A DNA stretch of 52,431 nucleotides from the NCBI GenBank assembly GCA_050176585.1, contig JBFXHX010000029.1:1-52431 (forward strand), read 5' to 3'. A model generated the notes under the pieces. It was given only the letters and a program-made list of their open reading frames with translations. It did no database searches and was not told the DNA's origin. The translations under genes and the position numbers were made by a program. Positions 42,450 to 52,230 of this stretch are shown piece after piece (the stretch's first letter is position 1; every line of letters starts with the position of its first letter). This DNA comes from CAYYWP01 sp050176585. Its GTDB lineage: Bacteria; Desulfobacterota; Binatia; HRBIN30; CADEER01.

Positions 42450-43426
42450 GCGACGCGCAGCCCGATTTTCCCGAAGTGCTCGCTGGCCTTCATGAGCCGG
42501 TGCGCCTCGGCCGCTTCAGCGAGCGGCAGCACGCGGTCGAGCACGGGCCGAAGGCGCCCGGCATCCAGCGCGGCGCCGAAGCGCTCGCGGAAGGCGGCCA
42601 CGATCGCGGTCTTCTCCGCGGGCGAACGGCTGCGCAACGTCGAGCCGATCAGCCGCTGGCGGCGCATGAGCAACCCGGCGAGATCGATCTCGGCACGCGC
42701 TCCACCCAGCAGCCCGATCGCGACCAGGCGGCCTTCGACCGCAAGCGCGGCCAGGTTGCCAGCCAGGTACGGCGCGCCGATCGAGTCCAGCACCACCTCC
42801 ACACCTTTCCCGCCCGTCGCCTCGCGCACCTTCGGCGCGAAGTCGCCCTCACGATAGTTGATCGCCACGTCTGCGCCATGCGCGAGGCAGCGCTCGCACT
42901 TCGCCGCGCTGCCCGCCGTGACGATCACGCGCAGCCCCGCCTCCTTGCAGAGCGTAATGGCCGCCGTGCCGACGCCACTGCCGCCGCCGTGCACCAGCAC
43001 GCTGCCGCCGGATGGCGCTTCACCGAGCAGAAAGATGTTCAGGAAGGCGGTGAGGAACACCTCCGGCAGAGCGCCCGCCTCGTCATCGGAGAGGAGATCG
43101 GGCACGCGCATGGACGCCCCGGCGTGCGCCACCGCTTCTTCAGCGTAACCGCCGCCCGGGATCAGCGCCATCGCGCGTTCACCGACGCGCCAGCCGCGCA
43201 CGTTCGCGCCCACCTCGATCACCTCGCCGGCGCACTCCAGGCCGAGGATCGGCGAAGCGCCCGGCGGCGGTGGGTACATTCCCTGGCGCTGTAGAAGATC
43301 GGCGCGGTTCACCGCCGTCGCCCGCACGCGAATGCGCAGATCGTCCGGCCCGCACACCGGTGGCGGCACGTCCGCGAGCCGCAGCACCCTCTCGTCTCCG
43401 GGTTGATCGAATACAATGGCGCGCAT
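42446..43426 (-). CDS. PIG3-family NAD(P)H quinone oxidoreductase
   Basis: The gene starts at ATG 43426 after AGGGAGAG, giving 326 residues. It is a zinc-less MDR-superfamily protein: the GroES-like N-terminal part has AVNRADLLQRQGMYPPPPGA and LGLECAGEV, and the Rossmann part has VHGGGSGVGTAAI as the NADPH motif and a GKGVEVVLDSIGAPYL segment. PIG3/QOR-like enzymes reduce quinones with NADPH. It is the first gene of a two-gene unit with the degenerate SDR. The AmpG-like gene upstream is 114 bp away. Confidence 0.88.
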   Translation of the reverse strand: MRAIVFDQPGDERVLRLADVPPPVCGPDDLRIRVRATAVNRADLLQRQGMYPPPPGASPILGLECAGEVIEVGANVRGWRVGERAMALIPGGGYAEEAVAHAGASMRVPDLLSDDEAGALPEVFLTAFLNIFLLGEAPSGGSVLVHGGGSGVGTAAITLCKEAGLRVIVTAGSAAKCERCLAHGADVAINYREGDFAPKVREATGGKGVEVVLDSIGAPYLAGNLAALAVEGRLVAIGLLGGARAEIDLAGLLMRRQRLIGSTLRSRSPAEKTAIVAAFRERFGAALDAGRLRPVLDRVLPLAEAAEAHRLMKASEHFGKIGLRVA

Positions 43427-43540
43427 GATCTCTCCCTGACGGTTCCCGACCGCGGCGCCAGCTCCGGCTGCGCTGGCGCGATCAAACTGTTCAGCTGGGT
43501 TATGGCGCAAGGCCGCGCGCTTGGCGAGACAGCACCGCCC

Positions 43541-44815
43541 TCAGCTGGCGGCCGCGGCCTCCGTGCCGCGCGCTTCGCGCAGCCACTTGCCCGCCCAGGG
43601 CAGCAACGCGAGCGCGGGAAAGGCGAGCAGAAAAGTGAGACCGAAGTAGGCGGCGTAGCCCAGGGTCTCCGTCGCCCACCCGCTGATCGCTCCGGCGACG
43701 TCGCGCGAGAGCGCGAACACGGCCGAGAGCGCCGCGTACTGCACCGCGGCATGCTCGGTGTCGCAAATGTGCATGAGGAAAGCCATGAACGCGGCCGATC
43801 CGAGGCCGCTGCAGAAGGACTCGATCAGCGACGCGCCGTAGATCATCGCCCGCACCGGCTCGGCGGCGGCGCGCACCGCGTCGGGGAGCGACGCGACGGT
43901 CGCCGTTGGCGGAGCCGGGTCGATCCAGGCCACCGAAGCGTAGCCCAAGTTGGAGAGCGCCTGCGCCAAGCCGAGGAGCAGCAGCGCCCACCAGATGCCC
44001 CACCGGTCCGTGAAGCGGCCGCCGACCAACGCGCCGGCGATCGTGGCGAGCACACCGAAAGAGCTCGACACTAGGCCGATCTCGGCAACCGCGAGACCGC
44101 GGTCGAGCCAGAACGGCTTCACCATCGGGCCCATCGTCGCGTCGCCGAGCTTGTACAAGAGCACGAACGCGAACACGGCGGCCGCTCCGGGCCGCAAAAG
44201 CCACGCACGCATGGGCGCGAGCCACTGTTGCCGCGCCTCCACGGGCACGACTACCCGCGGCGCCCGGCGCACGACGAGCGCCAGCGCGGCGAATACGACC
44301 GCCGCAATGAGGAACACGGTCGACCACCCCACCCATGGCACGAGCAATACGAGCCCCCCGCCGCTGGCGATCAGGGCCACCCGGTAGGCCGACACGCGGA
44401 TGCCGTTGGCGCGGCCCTCCAGACCGCGATCGACGAGCCCGATCGTGTACGCATCGATGGCGATGTCCTGCGTCGCCGAAGCCATCGCCATACCGAACAA
44501 CACGAGCCAGAGGCCGAGCGCGCGCGCGGTCGGATCGAACGGCAGGAGCGCGGCCGCGGTGAGCGCGAGCAGCATCAGACAGCCGCTCACCCAATTGCGC
44601 CGTTCGCCGAAGCGATCGACGAGCGGCGACCACAGCACCTTCAACGTCCAGGGCAGCCCGAGCAGGGAGAGGAGGCCGACCTCGACCAGCGGCGCGCCGC
44701 TGACCCGGAAATAGACCGGCATGACCTCCTTGACGATGCCGAACGGCAACCCCTCGGCGAAGTACAACACCGCCACCCAGCCCAGCGTCCGCCGGAATTT
44801 CATGACCGCCGACAC
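43541..44815 (-). CDS. AmpG-like MFS permease
   Basis: 424 residues (GTG 44815; ATG 44803 also possible) with twelve or more hydrophobic segments. The N-terminal YFAEGLPFGIVKEVMPVYFR block and ATQDIAIDAYTIGLV are AmpG hallmarks; AmpG imports anhydromuropeptides for cell-wall recycling. The C-terminal half has SRDVAGAISGWATETLGYAAYF, also AmpG-like. No amidase or beta-lactamase regulator is adjacent. A related nucleotide- or sugar-transporting MFS branch cannot be excluded. Confidence 0.8.
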   Translation of the reverse strand: MSAVMKFRRTLGWVAVLYFAEGLPFGIVKEVMPVYFRVSGAPLVEVGLLSLLGLPWTLKVLWSPLVDRFGERRNWVSGCLMLLALTAAALLPFDPTARALGLWLVLFGMAMASATQDIAIDAYTIGLVDRGLEGRANGIRVSAYRVALIASGGGLVLLVPWVGWSTVFLIAAVVFAALALVVRRAPRVVVPVEARQQWLAPMRAWLLRPGAAAVFAFVLLYKLGDATMGPMVKPFWLDRGLAVAEIGLVSSSFGVLATIAGALVGGRFTDRWGIWWALLLLGLAQALSNLGYASVAWIDPAPPTATVASLPDAVRAAAEPVRAMIYGASLIESFCSGLGSAAFMAFLMHICDTEHAAVQYAALSAVFALSRDVAGAISGWATETLGYAAYFGLTFLLAFPALALLPWAGKWLREARGTEAAAAS

Positions 44816-45114
44816 TTCCCGCTCGTCGCGGCGCAGTCAACCGCGCCCGACTCCGACGGTCTTCGGGCCCGGGCAGCGCGTGAACGAATCGGACGCCGGA
44901 TGCATGCGACGTGCCCGGATCGCCTCGCCGGGCGCGCCCCACCCGCGCTGCGACCGCCGCACGAAGCCTGAGCGGCCCCCATTCATCCGCACCGGCGCCC
45001 CATTGCCGGCGCCCGCCGGCCGGCCAGCCGCAGCGCCACCCGGCCGGGATGCGGGTTGACTTCGCCACCGTGGGGCCGCAATCATCAACACGTCTCATCG
45101 GTGGAGGTCCGGGC

Positions 45115-45669
45115 ATGTGGAACCAGGCGAGTTCGCTGGCGCCAACACTTTTGGTGGCCATGCCGCAGCTCCAGGACCCGAACTTCAACAAGACCGTCGT
45201 GCTGTTGTGCGAGCACCGCGAAGAAGGCGCAATGGGCCTGGTGGTCAACCGGTGCACCGACACGCCGGCTTCCTCCATCGTGCAGCTCGACCCGCCGGTC
45301 GACAGCGACAACGGCATGCGGGTGTGGGTCGGCGGCCCAGTCGATCCGGCGCGCGGCTGGCTGCTCCTCGCTGACAATCTCGGCGATGGCATCGAGGTCA
45401 GTCCCGGCTTGTACCTGTCCGCATCGCGCGACGTGCTGCGCCGGGTTTTGCAGAGCGGCGAGCTCACCGAGCGCTGCCGTTTCCTGGTCGGCTATGCGGG
45501 CTGGGGCCCGCGCCAGCTCGATGCCGAGCTCGCCGCTTCCGCCTGGCTCACCGTCACCGTCGATCGCGAGCTGATGTTCGGAACGACGAGCGAGACGATG
45601 TGGGAAGTCGCCATCCGCCGGCTCGGGATCGAGCCGCACGCCCTCGCCATGGGCCCCGGTGTCCACTGA
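45115..45669 (+). CDS. YqgE/AlgH family protein (UPF0301)
   Basis: The gene starts at ATG 45115 after GGTGGAGG, giving 184 residues, the usual size. Conserved segments are LLVAMPQLQDPNFNKTVVLL, HREEGAMGLVVNR, VWVGGPVD and FLVGYAGWGPRQLDAELA. The family is widespread; AlgH was tied to alginate regulation in Pseudomonas, but its molecular function is unknown. It stands alone between divergent and convergent neighbours and is followed by hairpins at 45744-45802. Confidence 0.92.
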   Translation: MWNQASSLAPTLLVAMPQLQDPNFNKTVVLLCEHREEGAMGLVVNRCTDTPASSIVQLDPPVDSDNGMRVWVGGPVDPARGWLLLADNLGDGIEVSPGLYLSASRDVLRRVLQSGELTERCRFLVGYAGWGPRQLDAELAASAWLTVTVDRELMFGTTSETMWEVAIRRLGIEPHALAMGPGVH

Positions 45670-45743
45670 AGCCGAGACGTCCCCGCGAGCCGGCGCCGCG
45701 CTCCCGAACGGGAACGGGACCGCGCGAGGCATTGTGCAGTGCG

Positions 45744-45770
45744 CGGCGCTTGCAGCGCCGTTCTCTTCCT
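45744..45770 (+). terminator. Intrinsic terminator candidate after yqgE
   Basis: CGGCGCT (45744-45750) pairs with AGCGCCG (45754-45760) around TGC, followed directly by the pyrimidine-rich TTCTCTTCCT. It lies 75 bases after the stop. Confidence 0.5.
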
Positions 45771-45773
45771 AGT

Positions 45774-45802
45774 GCAGCCGCCGGCACAGGACCGGCGGCT
45801 GC
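45774..45802. terminator. Hairpin between convergent genes
   Basis: GCAGCCGCCGG (45774-45784) and CCGGCGGCTGC (45792-45802) form a perfect 11-bp stem with loop CACAGGA. It sits between the convergent yqgE and M48 protease genes and could act for both. Confidence 0.5.
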
Positions 45803-45956
45803 GCTCGAGCTAGAGTCGGTCGGCCGCATTCGGACAGCTCTGCACAGGGCCCGAAGCCGCCCGGCATGTGCATACTGCTCGATGGCTAAGAGGCCGTGAG
45901 GCAAGGAGCCGCCGACATCAACAGCGCCGGCAGAGCGGCACCCTCCACGCGCGGAC

Positions 45957-47348
45957 TCAGGGCTCTTCAGACGGATCGGCGCGCTCGGGCAAGCCCAGGT
46001 AAGCGCGCAACGTCGTAATCCACTCCGCGGCGTCTTCCCGGCGCGCATCGCCGGCGGGAAGGAGCGGCTCCGCACGCGTGTACTGGCGCAGCGCTCCTTC
46101 GCAGTTCCCCTCCAGCCGGGACGCCGTCGCGAGATGATAGAAGCCCTCGCCGTCACGGCCCAAGCGCCCGGCGAGCCGGCCGTAGCTGATGTGTGCGGCC
46201 GCGAGCCCTGGCGCGAGGTCCAGCGCGCGCCGGTACGCAGAGAGCGCGCCATGGCGATCGCCAAGCGCTTCATCCGCCGTCGCGAGCTCGATCAGGGCGG
46301 CAGCGTCGGCGGGCTTTTTGTCGAGGTGCGCGGTCAAGAGCTCGCGCGCCCGCGCCGCGTCGCGGCGCCGCAATGCCAAGCGGCCCAGCTCGCGGTCGGC
46401 ATCTTGGACGCCGCCCTCGCGAGCCGCCAGTAGCGCGCGCTCGGCATCATCCACCCGGCCGGTCTCGAGGTCCACGAGTCCCACCAAGTAAGCGGCCATC
46501 GGATCGTTCGGCCGCGCATCGCGCTCGCGCGCGTAAGCCGCCTGCACGTCGCTCGCGGGTTCGCCGCGCACGCGGACGAGCGCCCGCACGCGCTGTAGGG
46601 CCAGGCTGACGGGAGCGCGCTCGCGCGCCGCCCATTGTTGTGTGTTCAGGACCGCTTCGAGCTGGTTCAACCGCTCGTCCGTGAGCGGATGCGTCTGCGC
46701 GTAGGCGGGGACCGAAGTCGGCGCGTTCCGCTGCTGGTCGCTCAAGCGCTTGAAGAAGTCGAGCAGCGCCCGCGGATCGTAGCCGGCGGCGCGCATGTAG
46801 CGCGCACCGAGGTAGTCCGCCTCCTGCTCGAACTCGCGCTTGTACTGCAGGGCGACGGTCTGACCGGCGGCGGACGCGAGCGCGCCGGCCGCCGGCTGAA
46901 TGATGGAGAGCAACGTACCGGCCAGCACGGCGTAGTTGAGAAGCTGGGTGCGCTCTTGCTGGCGCGCCAGGTGATGGGCGTGCACGTGCGCGATCTCGTG
47001 GCCGAGCACGCCGGCGATCTCGTCCTCGCTCTGCGCGGTGGCGAGCAGACCGCTGTGCACGTAGACGTAGCCGCCCGGCACGGCGAACGCGTTCATGCGC
47101 GCGTCGCGGACCACCGCGAACTGATACGCGAAGTGCGGCTGCTGCAGCTGCGCGACGATCCGACCGCCGAGCTCATTGACGTACGCGACCACGTCGGGGT
47201 CGTCGACCAGCGCGACGCGTTTCCGCGCCTCGAGATCGAACTGCTGCCCCAGCTCGCGCTCGCCCGCCGTGGTGAGCGCGCTGGCACCGGTCGCAGTGCC
47301 GGCGAGCAGTACGAGCATCCACGCCGCGGCGCGCGCGTTCACACGCAT
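45957..47348 (-). CDS. M48-family metalloprotease with TPR repeats (BepA-like)
   Basis: The gene starts at ATG 47348 (MRVNARAAAWML), giving 463 residues with a signal peptide ending near ASA at residue 24. The protease domain has the zinc motif HEIAH (117-121) and the third ligand Glu176 in EQEADYLG. Residues about 290-450 form TPR-like helical repeats (DPMAAYLVGLVDLETGRVDD, AAHISYGRLAGRLGRDGEG). BepA-type proteins act in the periplasm on outer-membrane protein and LptD assembly. A small gene upstream overlaps its start by ten bases, implying coupling. Confidence 0.9.
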   Translation of the reverse strand: MRVNARAAAWMLVLLAGTATGASALTTAGERELGQQFDLEARKRVALVDDPDVVAYVNELGGRIVAQLQQPHFAYQFAVVRDARMNAFAVPGGYVYVHSGLLATAQSEDEIAGVLGHEIAHVHAHHLARQQERTQLLNYAVLAGTLLSIIQPAAGALASAAGQTVALQYKREFEQEADYLGARYMRAAGYDPRALLDFFKRLSDQQRNAPTSVPAYAQTHPLTDERLNQLEAVLNTQQWAARERAPVSLALQRVRALVRVRGEPASDVQAAYARERDARPNDPMAAYLVGLVDLETGRVDDAERALLAAREGGVQDADRELGRLALRRRDAARARELLTAHLDKKPADAAALIELATADEALGDRHGALSAYRRALDLAPGLAAAHISYGRLAGRLGRDGEGFYHLATASRLEGNCEGALRQYTRAEPLLPAGDARREDAAEWITTLRAYLGLPERADPSEEP

Positions 47349-47551
47349 CCGGTGACGTACTCGAGCAACTCGGTGAGTTGGCGCAACTGCCGGGCGCGCG
47401 TCGGCCGTTCGGCGGCGGGCGCAGCGGAGAACCGATACAAGGCCAGGCGCACGTTCGCCTCCAGGATGTGAAGGCAGGCCTCGGCAGTCTCGCGCTGGCG
47501 GGCCTGGCGGCGTGCGCTGGCGACCTCGCCGATCGAGATGATCTGTGCCAC
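47339..47551 (-). CDS. Small conserved-looking protein overlapping the M48 gene
   Basis: From GTG 47551 (MAQIISIGEVASARRQARQR) it has 70 residues: a basic helical start, ACLHILEANVRLALYRF in the middle and TRARQLRQLTELLEYVTG near the end. This amphipathic pattern recurs in small proteins beside M48 genes as far as I recall, but I know no name. An ATG at 47575 would add eight residues. The coding end overlaps the M48 start. Confidence 0.6.
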   Translation of the reverse strand: MAQIISIGEVASARRQARQRETAEACLHILEANVRLALYRFSAAPAAERPTRARQLRQLTELLEYVTGCV

Positions 47552-47571
47552 GGGCAATACCGTCCTGCCGG

Positions 47572-48439
47572 TCAACCGAGCGCGGCGCCGGACTTTTCTC
47601 CGCCGCTCGATTCCGCGCAGTTGCGGTCAGCGGGCGCACTGCGATCCACAGGCGCGGACGGCTCGGGGGCGGGCCGCGCGCGTCCGTTCCGCGCCGCCCA
47701 CTCGATCTGGCGCGCTACGCCGCGCAGCGTGCGCACCTCGTGGTCGCTCAGCGCGGCGCGGCCGAAGAGCGCGCGCAGCGCAAACATGCCGTGCTCCGCC
47801 GTTTGCGGGCCGAGAAAACCGATCGCGAGCAGCGCCCGCTCGATGGTCGTACAGCTGTTGCACGGCTTCGGCCGGCGCCGCCGTCGTCGCGGGCGCCCGC
47901 ACCGCGCCTGCCAGCGCCGCCCGGCGCAGCTCCCAGCACACCACCAGCACCGCCTGCGCGAGATTCAGCGATGGATACGTGGCGCTCGTGTCGATCGCGC
48001 AGAGCCGGTGACAATGGCGGAGGTCGCCGTTGCTGAGCCCATGATCTTCGGGACCGAACACGATCGCCACCGCGCCGGCGCCGGTGCGGCCGAGAACTTC
48101 GCACGCCAGCCCGTCGATAGGCTCCACCGCGGCGCGATATCCACCGCGCCGGCAAGTCGTACCCACGATGAGGCGGCAGTCGGCGACCGCGTCGCGTAGG
48201 TCATCCACCACTCGCGCATTGCGCACGAGCGCGCGCGCGTGTACCGCCATGCGCTCGGCCGCGGCGAGCCGGCGCAGCGCCGGCCGCACCAGCACGAGAT
48301 CACCCAGGCCGAGATTGCTCATCGCCCGCGCGGCGGCGCCGACGTTCGCGGCGCCGCGGGGCCGCACCAGGACGATCCGGACCTTGGACAGGACCGCGTC
48401 AGCTTCCGCGGCCGTTGGCGCAAGCGCTTGCGAAGACAT
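47572..48439 (-). CDS. trmJ: TrmJ-type tRNA/rRNA methyltransferase (SPOUT), frameshifted near its C-terminus
   Basis: The N-terminal SPOUT domain is intact: VLVRPRGAANVGAAARAMSN, then VGTTCRRGGYR, FGPEDHGLSNGDLRHCHRL and the knot region SLNLAQAVLVVCWELRR with the conserved Asn. It should 2'-O-methylate position 32 of tRNAs. At about 47857, after AEAVQQLYDH, the frame is lost: one frame ends at 47627 in Arg-rich nonsense, while the expected C-terminus (FLGPQTAEHGMFALRALFGR, SDHEVRTLRGVARQIEW) continues in another frame to 47572. Loss of two bases (CAT-CTC-GAG to CATCGAG) would explain it. This may be a sequencing error or a real lesion. Confidence 0.8.
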
Positions 48440-48489
48440 ACGCGCGCAGCATATCGCCGCGGCGCACGCGGTGCCACTCGGGTGCGGGC

Positions 48490-48942
48490 CTACTTCTTTC
48501 CCATATCCGCCACCGTGGCCGCGGTTGCGGCCATGCGCCGCTCGAGCTCGCGGGTGTGCAGCTGGGCTTGCAGCCGCGCGAACAGCTCGAGCTTGTTGAC
48601 CGGCTTGGTGAGGTATTCGCTCACGCCGAGCAGCATGCCGCGCGAGCGGGTCTCGATATCGTCTTTCGCCGTCAACAGCACGACCGGGATCGAGCGCCAG
48701 CTCGAGTGATCGCGCAGCCGCTCACACACCTGCAAACCGTCCATCCCGGGCATCATCACGTCGAGGAGGATGACGTCCACCGGTTCCTTCTCGAGCACGT
48801 CCAGACTGGCGCGACCGTTGTCGGCGCTGATGGTGGTGTAGCCTTCCCGGTTGAGCCAGCGACGCAAAATCTCCAGGGTATTCGGATCGTCGTCCACGAT
48901 GAGGATGCGCCCGCGCGGTGCGGCGTTTTTCTGCTCGCTCAT
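48490..48942 (-). CDS. Single-domain response regulator
   Basis: 150 residues: a receiver domain with D17/D18/D19 in IVDDDP, the phospho-acceptor D61 in LLDVMMPGMDG, T90 and K112 in YLTKPV, then a C-terminal coiled helix (LFARLQAQLHTRELERRMAA). It has no DNA-binding or enzymatic output domain. It lies 22 bp after the sigma-54 activator gene, which itself lacks a receiver, so the two may work as a split NtrC-type pair. The cognate kinase is unknown; a histidine kinase lies at 13875. Confidence 0.88.
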   Translation of the reverse strand: MSEQKNAAPRGRILIVDDDPNTLEILRRWLNREGYTTISADNGRASLDVLEKEPVDVILLDVMMPGMDGLQVCERLRDHSSWRSIPVVLLTAKDDIETRSRGMLLGVSEYLTKPVNKLELFARLQAQLHTRELERRMAATAATVADMGKK

Positions 48943-48964
48943 GATGCTTTCCCCTTCTCATCGC

Positions 48965-49957
<993 letters not shown>

Positions 49958-50204
49958 GCGCCCCCTCGCATGATTCTCGCCCCGAGCGACGAAAAAATAA
50001 CATGGTCAAAAAACGCCACAACCACAATCTTTCGATTACGGCGAAAAAATTGCCGCCGCCCGCGCGGGGACCTTTCGCATGCGGACAGTGCGTTCACGTT
50101 CGCGGTTTGCACGCGCGCAGGGCCGATCGACGATCCGTTCTCGACCGAAACAACTCAGGCATCCGTGCCTCGCTCCACCATCACCGGCGTGGTAATTCGA
50201 GCGC
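49958..50204. promoter_or_regulatory. AT-rich divergent intergenic region
   Basis: About 250 bp between the sigma-54 activator and rph, markedly richer in A/T than the surroundings at 49985-50050 (several A-runs). It should hold promoters for both directions. I found no clear -24/-12 or -35/-10 pair. Confidence 0.4.
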
Positions 50205-50942
50205 ATGGCAGCACGAGTCGACGGCCGTAGTCCGAGTGACCTGCGGCCCGTGGCGATCACGACAGGCTACATCCGCCAGTCAGAGGGCTCCGTTCTGATC
50301 GAGGTCGGACGCACGCGGGTGATCTGCACGGTATCGGTGGAGCCCACCGTGCCGCCTTTCCTGCGCGACACCGGCCGCGGCTGGGTGACCGCCGAGTACG
50401 GGATGCTGCCGGGCTCGAGCGCCACCCGCATCCCGCGCGAGTCGAGTCGAGGCAAGGTGGGCGGTCGCACGCACGAGATCCAGCGGTTGATCGGCCGCAG
50501 CCTGCGCGCGGTGACCGACCTGCGCGCGCTCGGCGAGCGCACGCTGTGGGTGGACTGCGACGTGATCGAGGCGGACGGCGGCACGCGGACGGCGTCGATC
50601 ACCGGGAGCTACGTCGCCCTCGCCATCGCGCTGCACCGCCTCCGCGAGCGCCGGGAGCTCAGTGCGAACCCGCTGCGGGATTCGGTCGCGGCGGTCAGCG
50701 TCGGGGTCGTCGGCGGCGAGGTGTTGGTCGATCTCGCGTACATCGAGGACAGCCGCGCGGACGTGGACATGAACCTGGTGATGACCGGCAGCGGCCGCTT
50801 CATCGAGGTTCAGGGCACCGCGGAAGCCGAACCCTTCTCGCCCGAGCAGCTCGCGCGCATGACCGCCGCCGGCTCCGCGGCGATTCTCGAGCTCGGCGAG
50901 CGTCAACGGGCCGCGCTAGCCGAGGCGGGTATCGGCGTGTGA
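50205..50942 (+). CDS. rph: Ribonuclease PH
   Basis: 245 residues, normal length. Conserved segments are GSVLIEVGRTRVICTVSVE, GWVTAEYGMLPGSSATR, the RSLRAV and DCDVIEADGGTRTASITG blocks, and VDLAYIEDSRADVDMNLVM, which holds the catalytic acidic residues. It trims tRNA 3' ends phosphorolytically. Three of the five tRNAs in the window lack an encoded CCA. It is coupled to rdgB by a GTGA overlap. Confidence 0.95.
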   Translation: MAARVDGRSPSDLRPVAITTGYIRQSEGSVLIEVGRTRVICTVSVEPTVPPFLRDTGRGWVTAEYGMLPGSSATRIPRESSRGKVGGRTHEIQRLIGRSLRAVTDLRALGERTLWVDCDVIEADGGTRTASITGSYVALAIALHRLRERRELSANPLRDSVAAVSVGVVGGEVLVDLAYIEDSRADVDMNLVMTGSGRFIEVQGTAEAEPFSPEQLARMTAAGSAAILELGERQRAALAEAGIGV

Positions 50943-51556
50943 CGCTCGTGGCCGCCACCCACAACGCCGGCAAGCTGCGCGAGTTCCGCGCGCTCCTCGG
51001 CGATGTCGCGGTGGACTTGCGTTCCCTCGCGGAATTCCCCGGCGCGCCGGTGGTGAGCGAAGGCGGGACGACCTTCGTCGCTAACGCGCGCGCAAAGGCG
51101 TACGCGATCGCCAGGCATACCGGGTACCCGGCGCTAGCCGATGACTCCGGCCTCGAAGTCGATGCGCTCGGCGGCGCACCCGGCGTGCGCGCGGCGCGCT
51201 TCGCCGCCGACGGCGGTGCGGGCACAGGGGATCGCGCGAATGTCGAGCTCCTGCTGCAGCGGCTGCAGCACGTGCCGGAGCCCGGTCGCACCGCGCGATT
51301 CCGCTGCGCAATCGTGATCGCGGCACCCGACGGGCGCGAGCTCGTAGCCGAGGGGGCGTGCGAGGGGTCGATCACCACCGCGCCGCGCGGCGGCGGTGGG
51401 TTCGGGTATGATCCCGTGTTCCTCTACGGAACCCGCACGTTCGCCGAGCTCGAGCCCGCCGAGAAGGACGCGGTCAGCCATCGCGCGCGCGCGCTGGCCG
51501 CGCTGCGGCCGCATCTCTTGGCGTTCCTCCGCGCGGCGGCTGGGCCGCCGCGGTGA
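50939..51556 (+). CDS. rdgB: XTP/dITP diphosphatase (RdgB/HAM1 family)
   Basis: The gene starts at GTG 50939, which overlaps the rph stop as GTGA; 205 residues. It has the nucleotide-binding start VAATHNAGKLREF, SEGGTTFVANARAKA, the catalytic ADDSGLEVDALGGAPGVRAA and GFGYDPVF. It removes inosine and xanthosine triphosphates from the nucleotide pool. rph-rdgB is a common operon. Two tRNA genes follow on the same strand. Confidence 0.95.
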   Translation: MTLVAATHNAGKLREFRALLGDVAVDLRSLAEFPGAPVVSEGGTTFVANARAKAYAIARHTGYPALADDSGLEVDALGGAPGVRAARFAADGGAGTGDRANVELLLQRLQHVPEPGRTARFRCAIVIAAPDGRELVAEGACEGSITTAPRGGGGFGYDPVFLYGTRTFAELEPAEKDAVSHRARALAALRPHLLAFLRAAAGPPR

Positions 51557-51611
51557 ATTGATTTGGCCGCCGCCGGTCTGTTACAGCCGGACTGGCGTGC
51601 GGGCGATTGTC

Positions 51612-51689
51612 CGGGGCGTAGCGCAGCCTGGTTAGCGCACCTGCCTTGGGAGCAGGGGGTCGGCCGTTCGAATCGGCTCGCCCCGACCA
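51612..51689 (+). tRNA. tRNA-Pro (anticodon TGG)
   Basis: CGGGGCG pairs with CGCCCCG, the anticodon arm is CCTGC-CTTGGGA-GCAGG, and the T-arm is GCCG-TTCGAAT-CGGC. ACCA is encoded at the 3' end. Confidence 0.93.
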
Positions 51690-51722
51690 TCGCGCACGCG
51701 ACGTGCAGCAACGGCGGCATCG

Positions 51723-51795
51723 GCGCCAGTAGCTCAGTGGATAGAGCAGCAGCCTTCTAAGCTGCGGGTCGCAGGTTCGATTCCTGCCTGGCGCG
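51723..51795 (+). tRNA. tRNA-Arg (anticodon TCT)
   Basis: GCGCCAG pairs with CTGGCGC, the anticodon arm is GCAGC-CTTCTAA-GCTGC, and the T-arm is GCAGG-TTCGATT-CCTGC. CCA is not encoded. Confidence 0.92.
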
Positions 51796-51921
51796 CTGTC
51801 GGCCGGCGGCCCTCCCTGCCGCCGAGGCAGATACATGGGCTCCTCCAGCGCGCCCCGAGCACGATCGACCGTCGAGCCGACGGCGGACTTCGCGGCCCAG
51901 GCGACGCTCTCTCCTAGGATG

Positions 51922-52230
51922 CTAGCCTAGCGCGATGTCGAGCGTTCCGCTCGTCGCCGCGACGATGCGCTGCAGGGTCGACGACAGCAAGGTATCGTCG
52001 CCGCTGCGTTCAATCCGCGAAATCTCGTCCCCTGCGACCTCGGCCGCGGCACCAGTCTCGGCCTGCGTCAGCGCGAACGTCTTCGCGGATCTCGGCCAGG
52101 TCGGCCTCGAGGAGCTCTCGGATCGCTTCCCTGCGGAGCTCCGCCAGCCGCTCCGGCAACATGCGGCGCGCGCGGCGATGTCCGCCCACCGGTGATATTC
52201 GACCGGCCGCGTCACAGGCGGTGCCGACCG
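51922..52230 (-). pseudogene. Frameshifted XRE-type antitoxin-like HTH gene
   Basis: The pieces fit an XRE antitoxin when three frames are joined: HRWADIAAR, then MLPERLAELRREAIRELLEA and DLAEIRE, then KTFALTQAETGAAAEVAGDE with ISRIERSGDD and LQRIVAATSGTLDIALG. At least two indels (near 52165 and 52090) separate the pieces. No intact HigB/RelE-type toxin is visible between here and the window edge. Confidence 0.55.

Noticed and set aside
43500..45467. 655-codon ORF overlapping the AmpG-like gene in another frame.
   Set aside because: Arg/Ala-rich shadow frame; the membrane-helix pattern and AmpG motifs belong to the 43541-44815 frame.
49985..50050. Sigma-54 (-24/-12) promoter upstream of the AAA+ activator.
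   Set aside because: TGGC is present, but no GC element lies at the required spacing.
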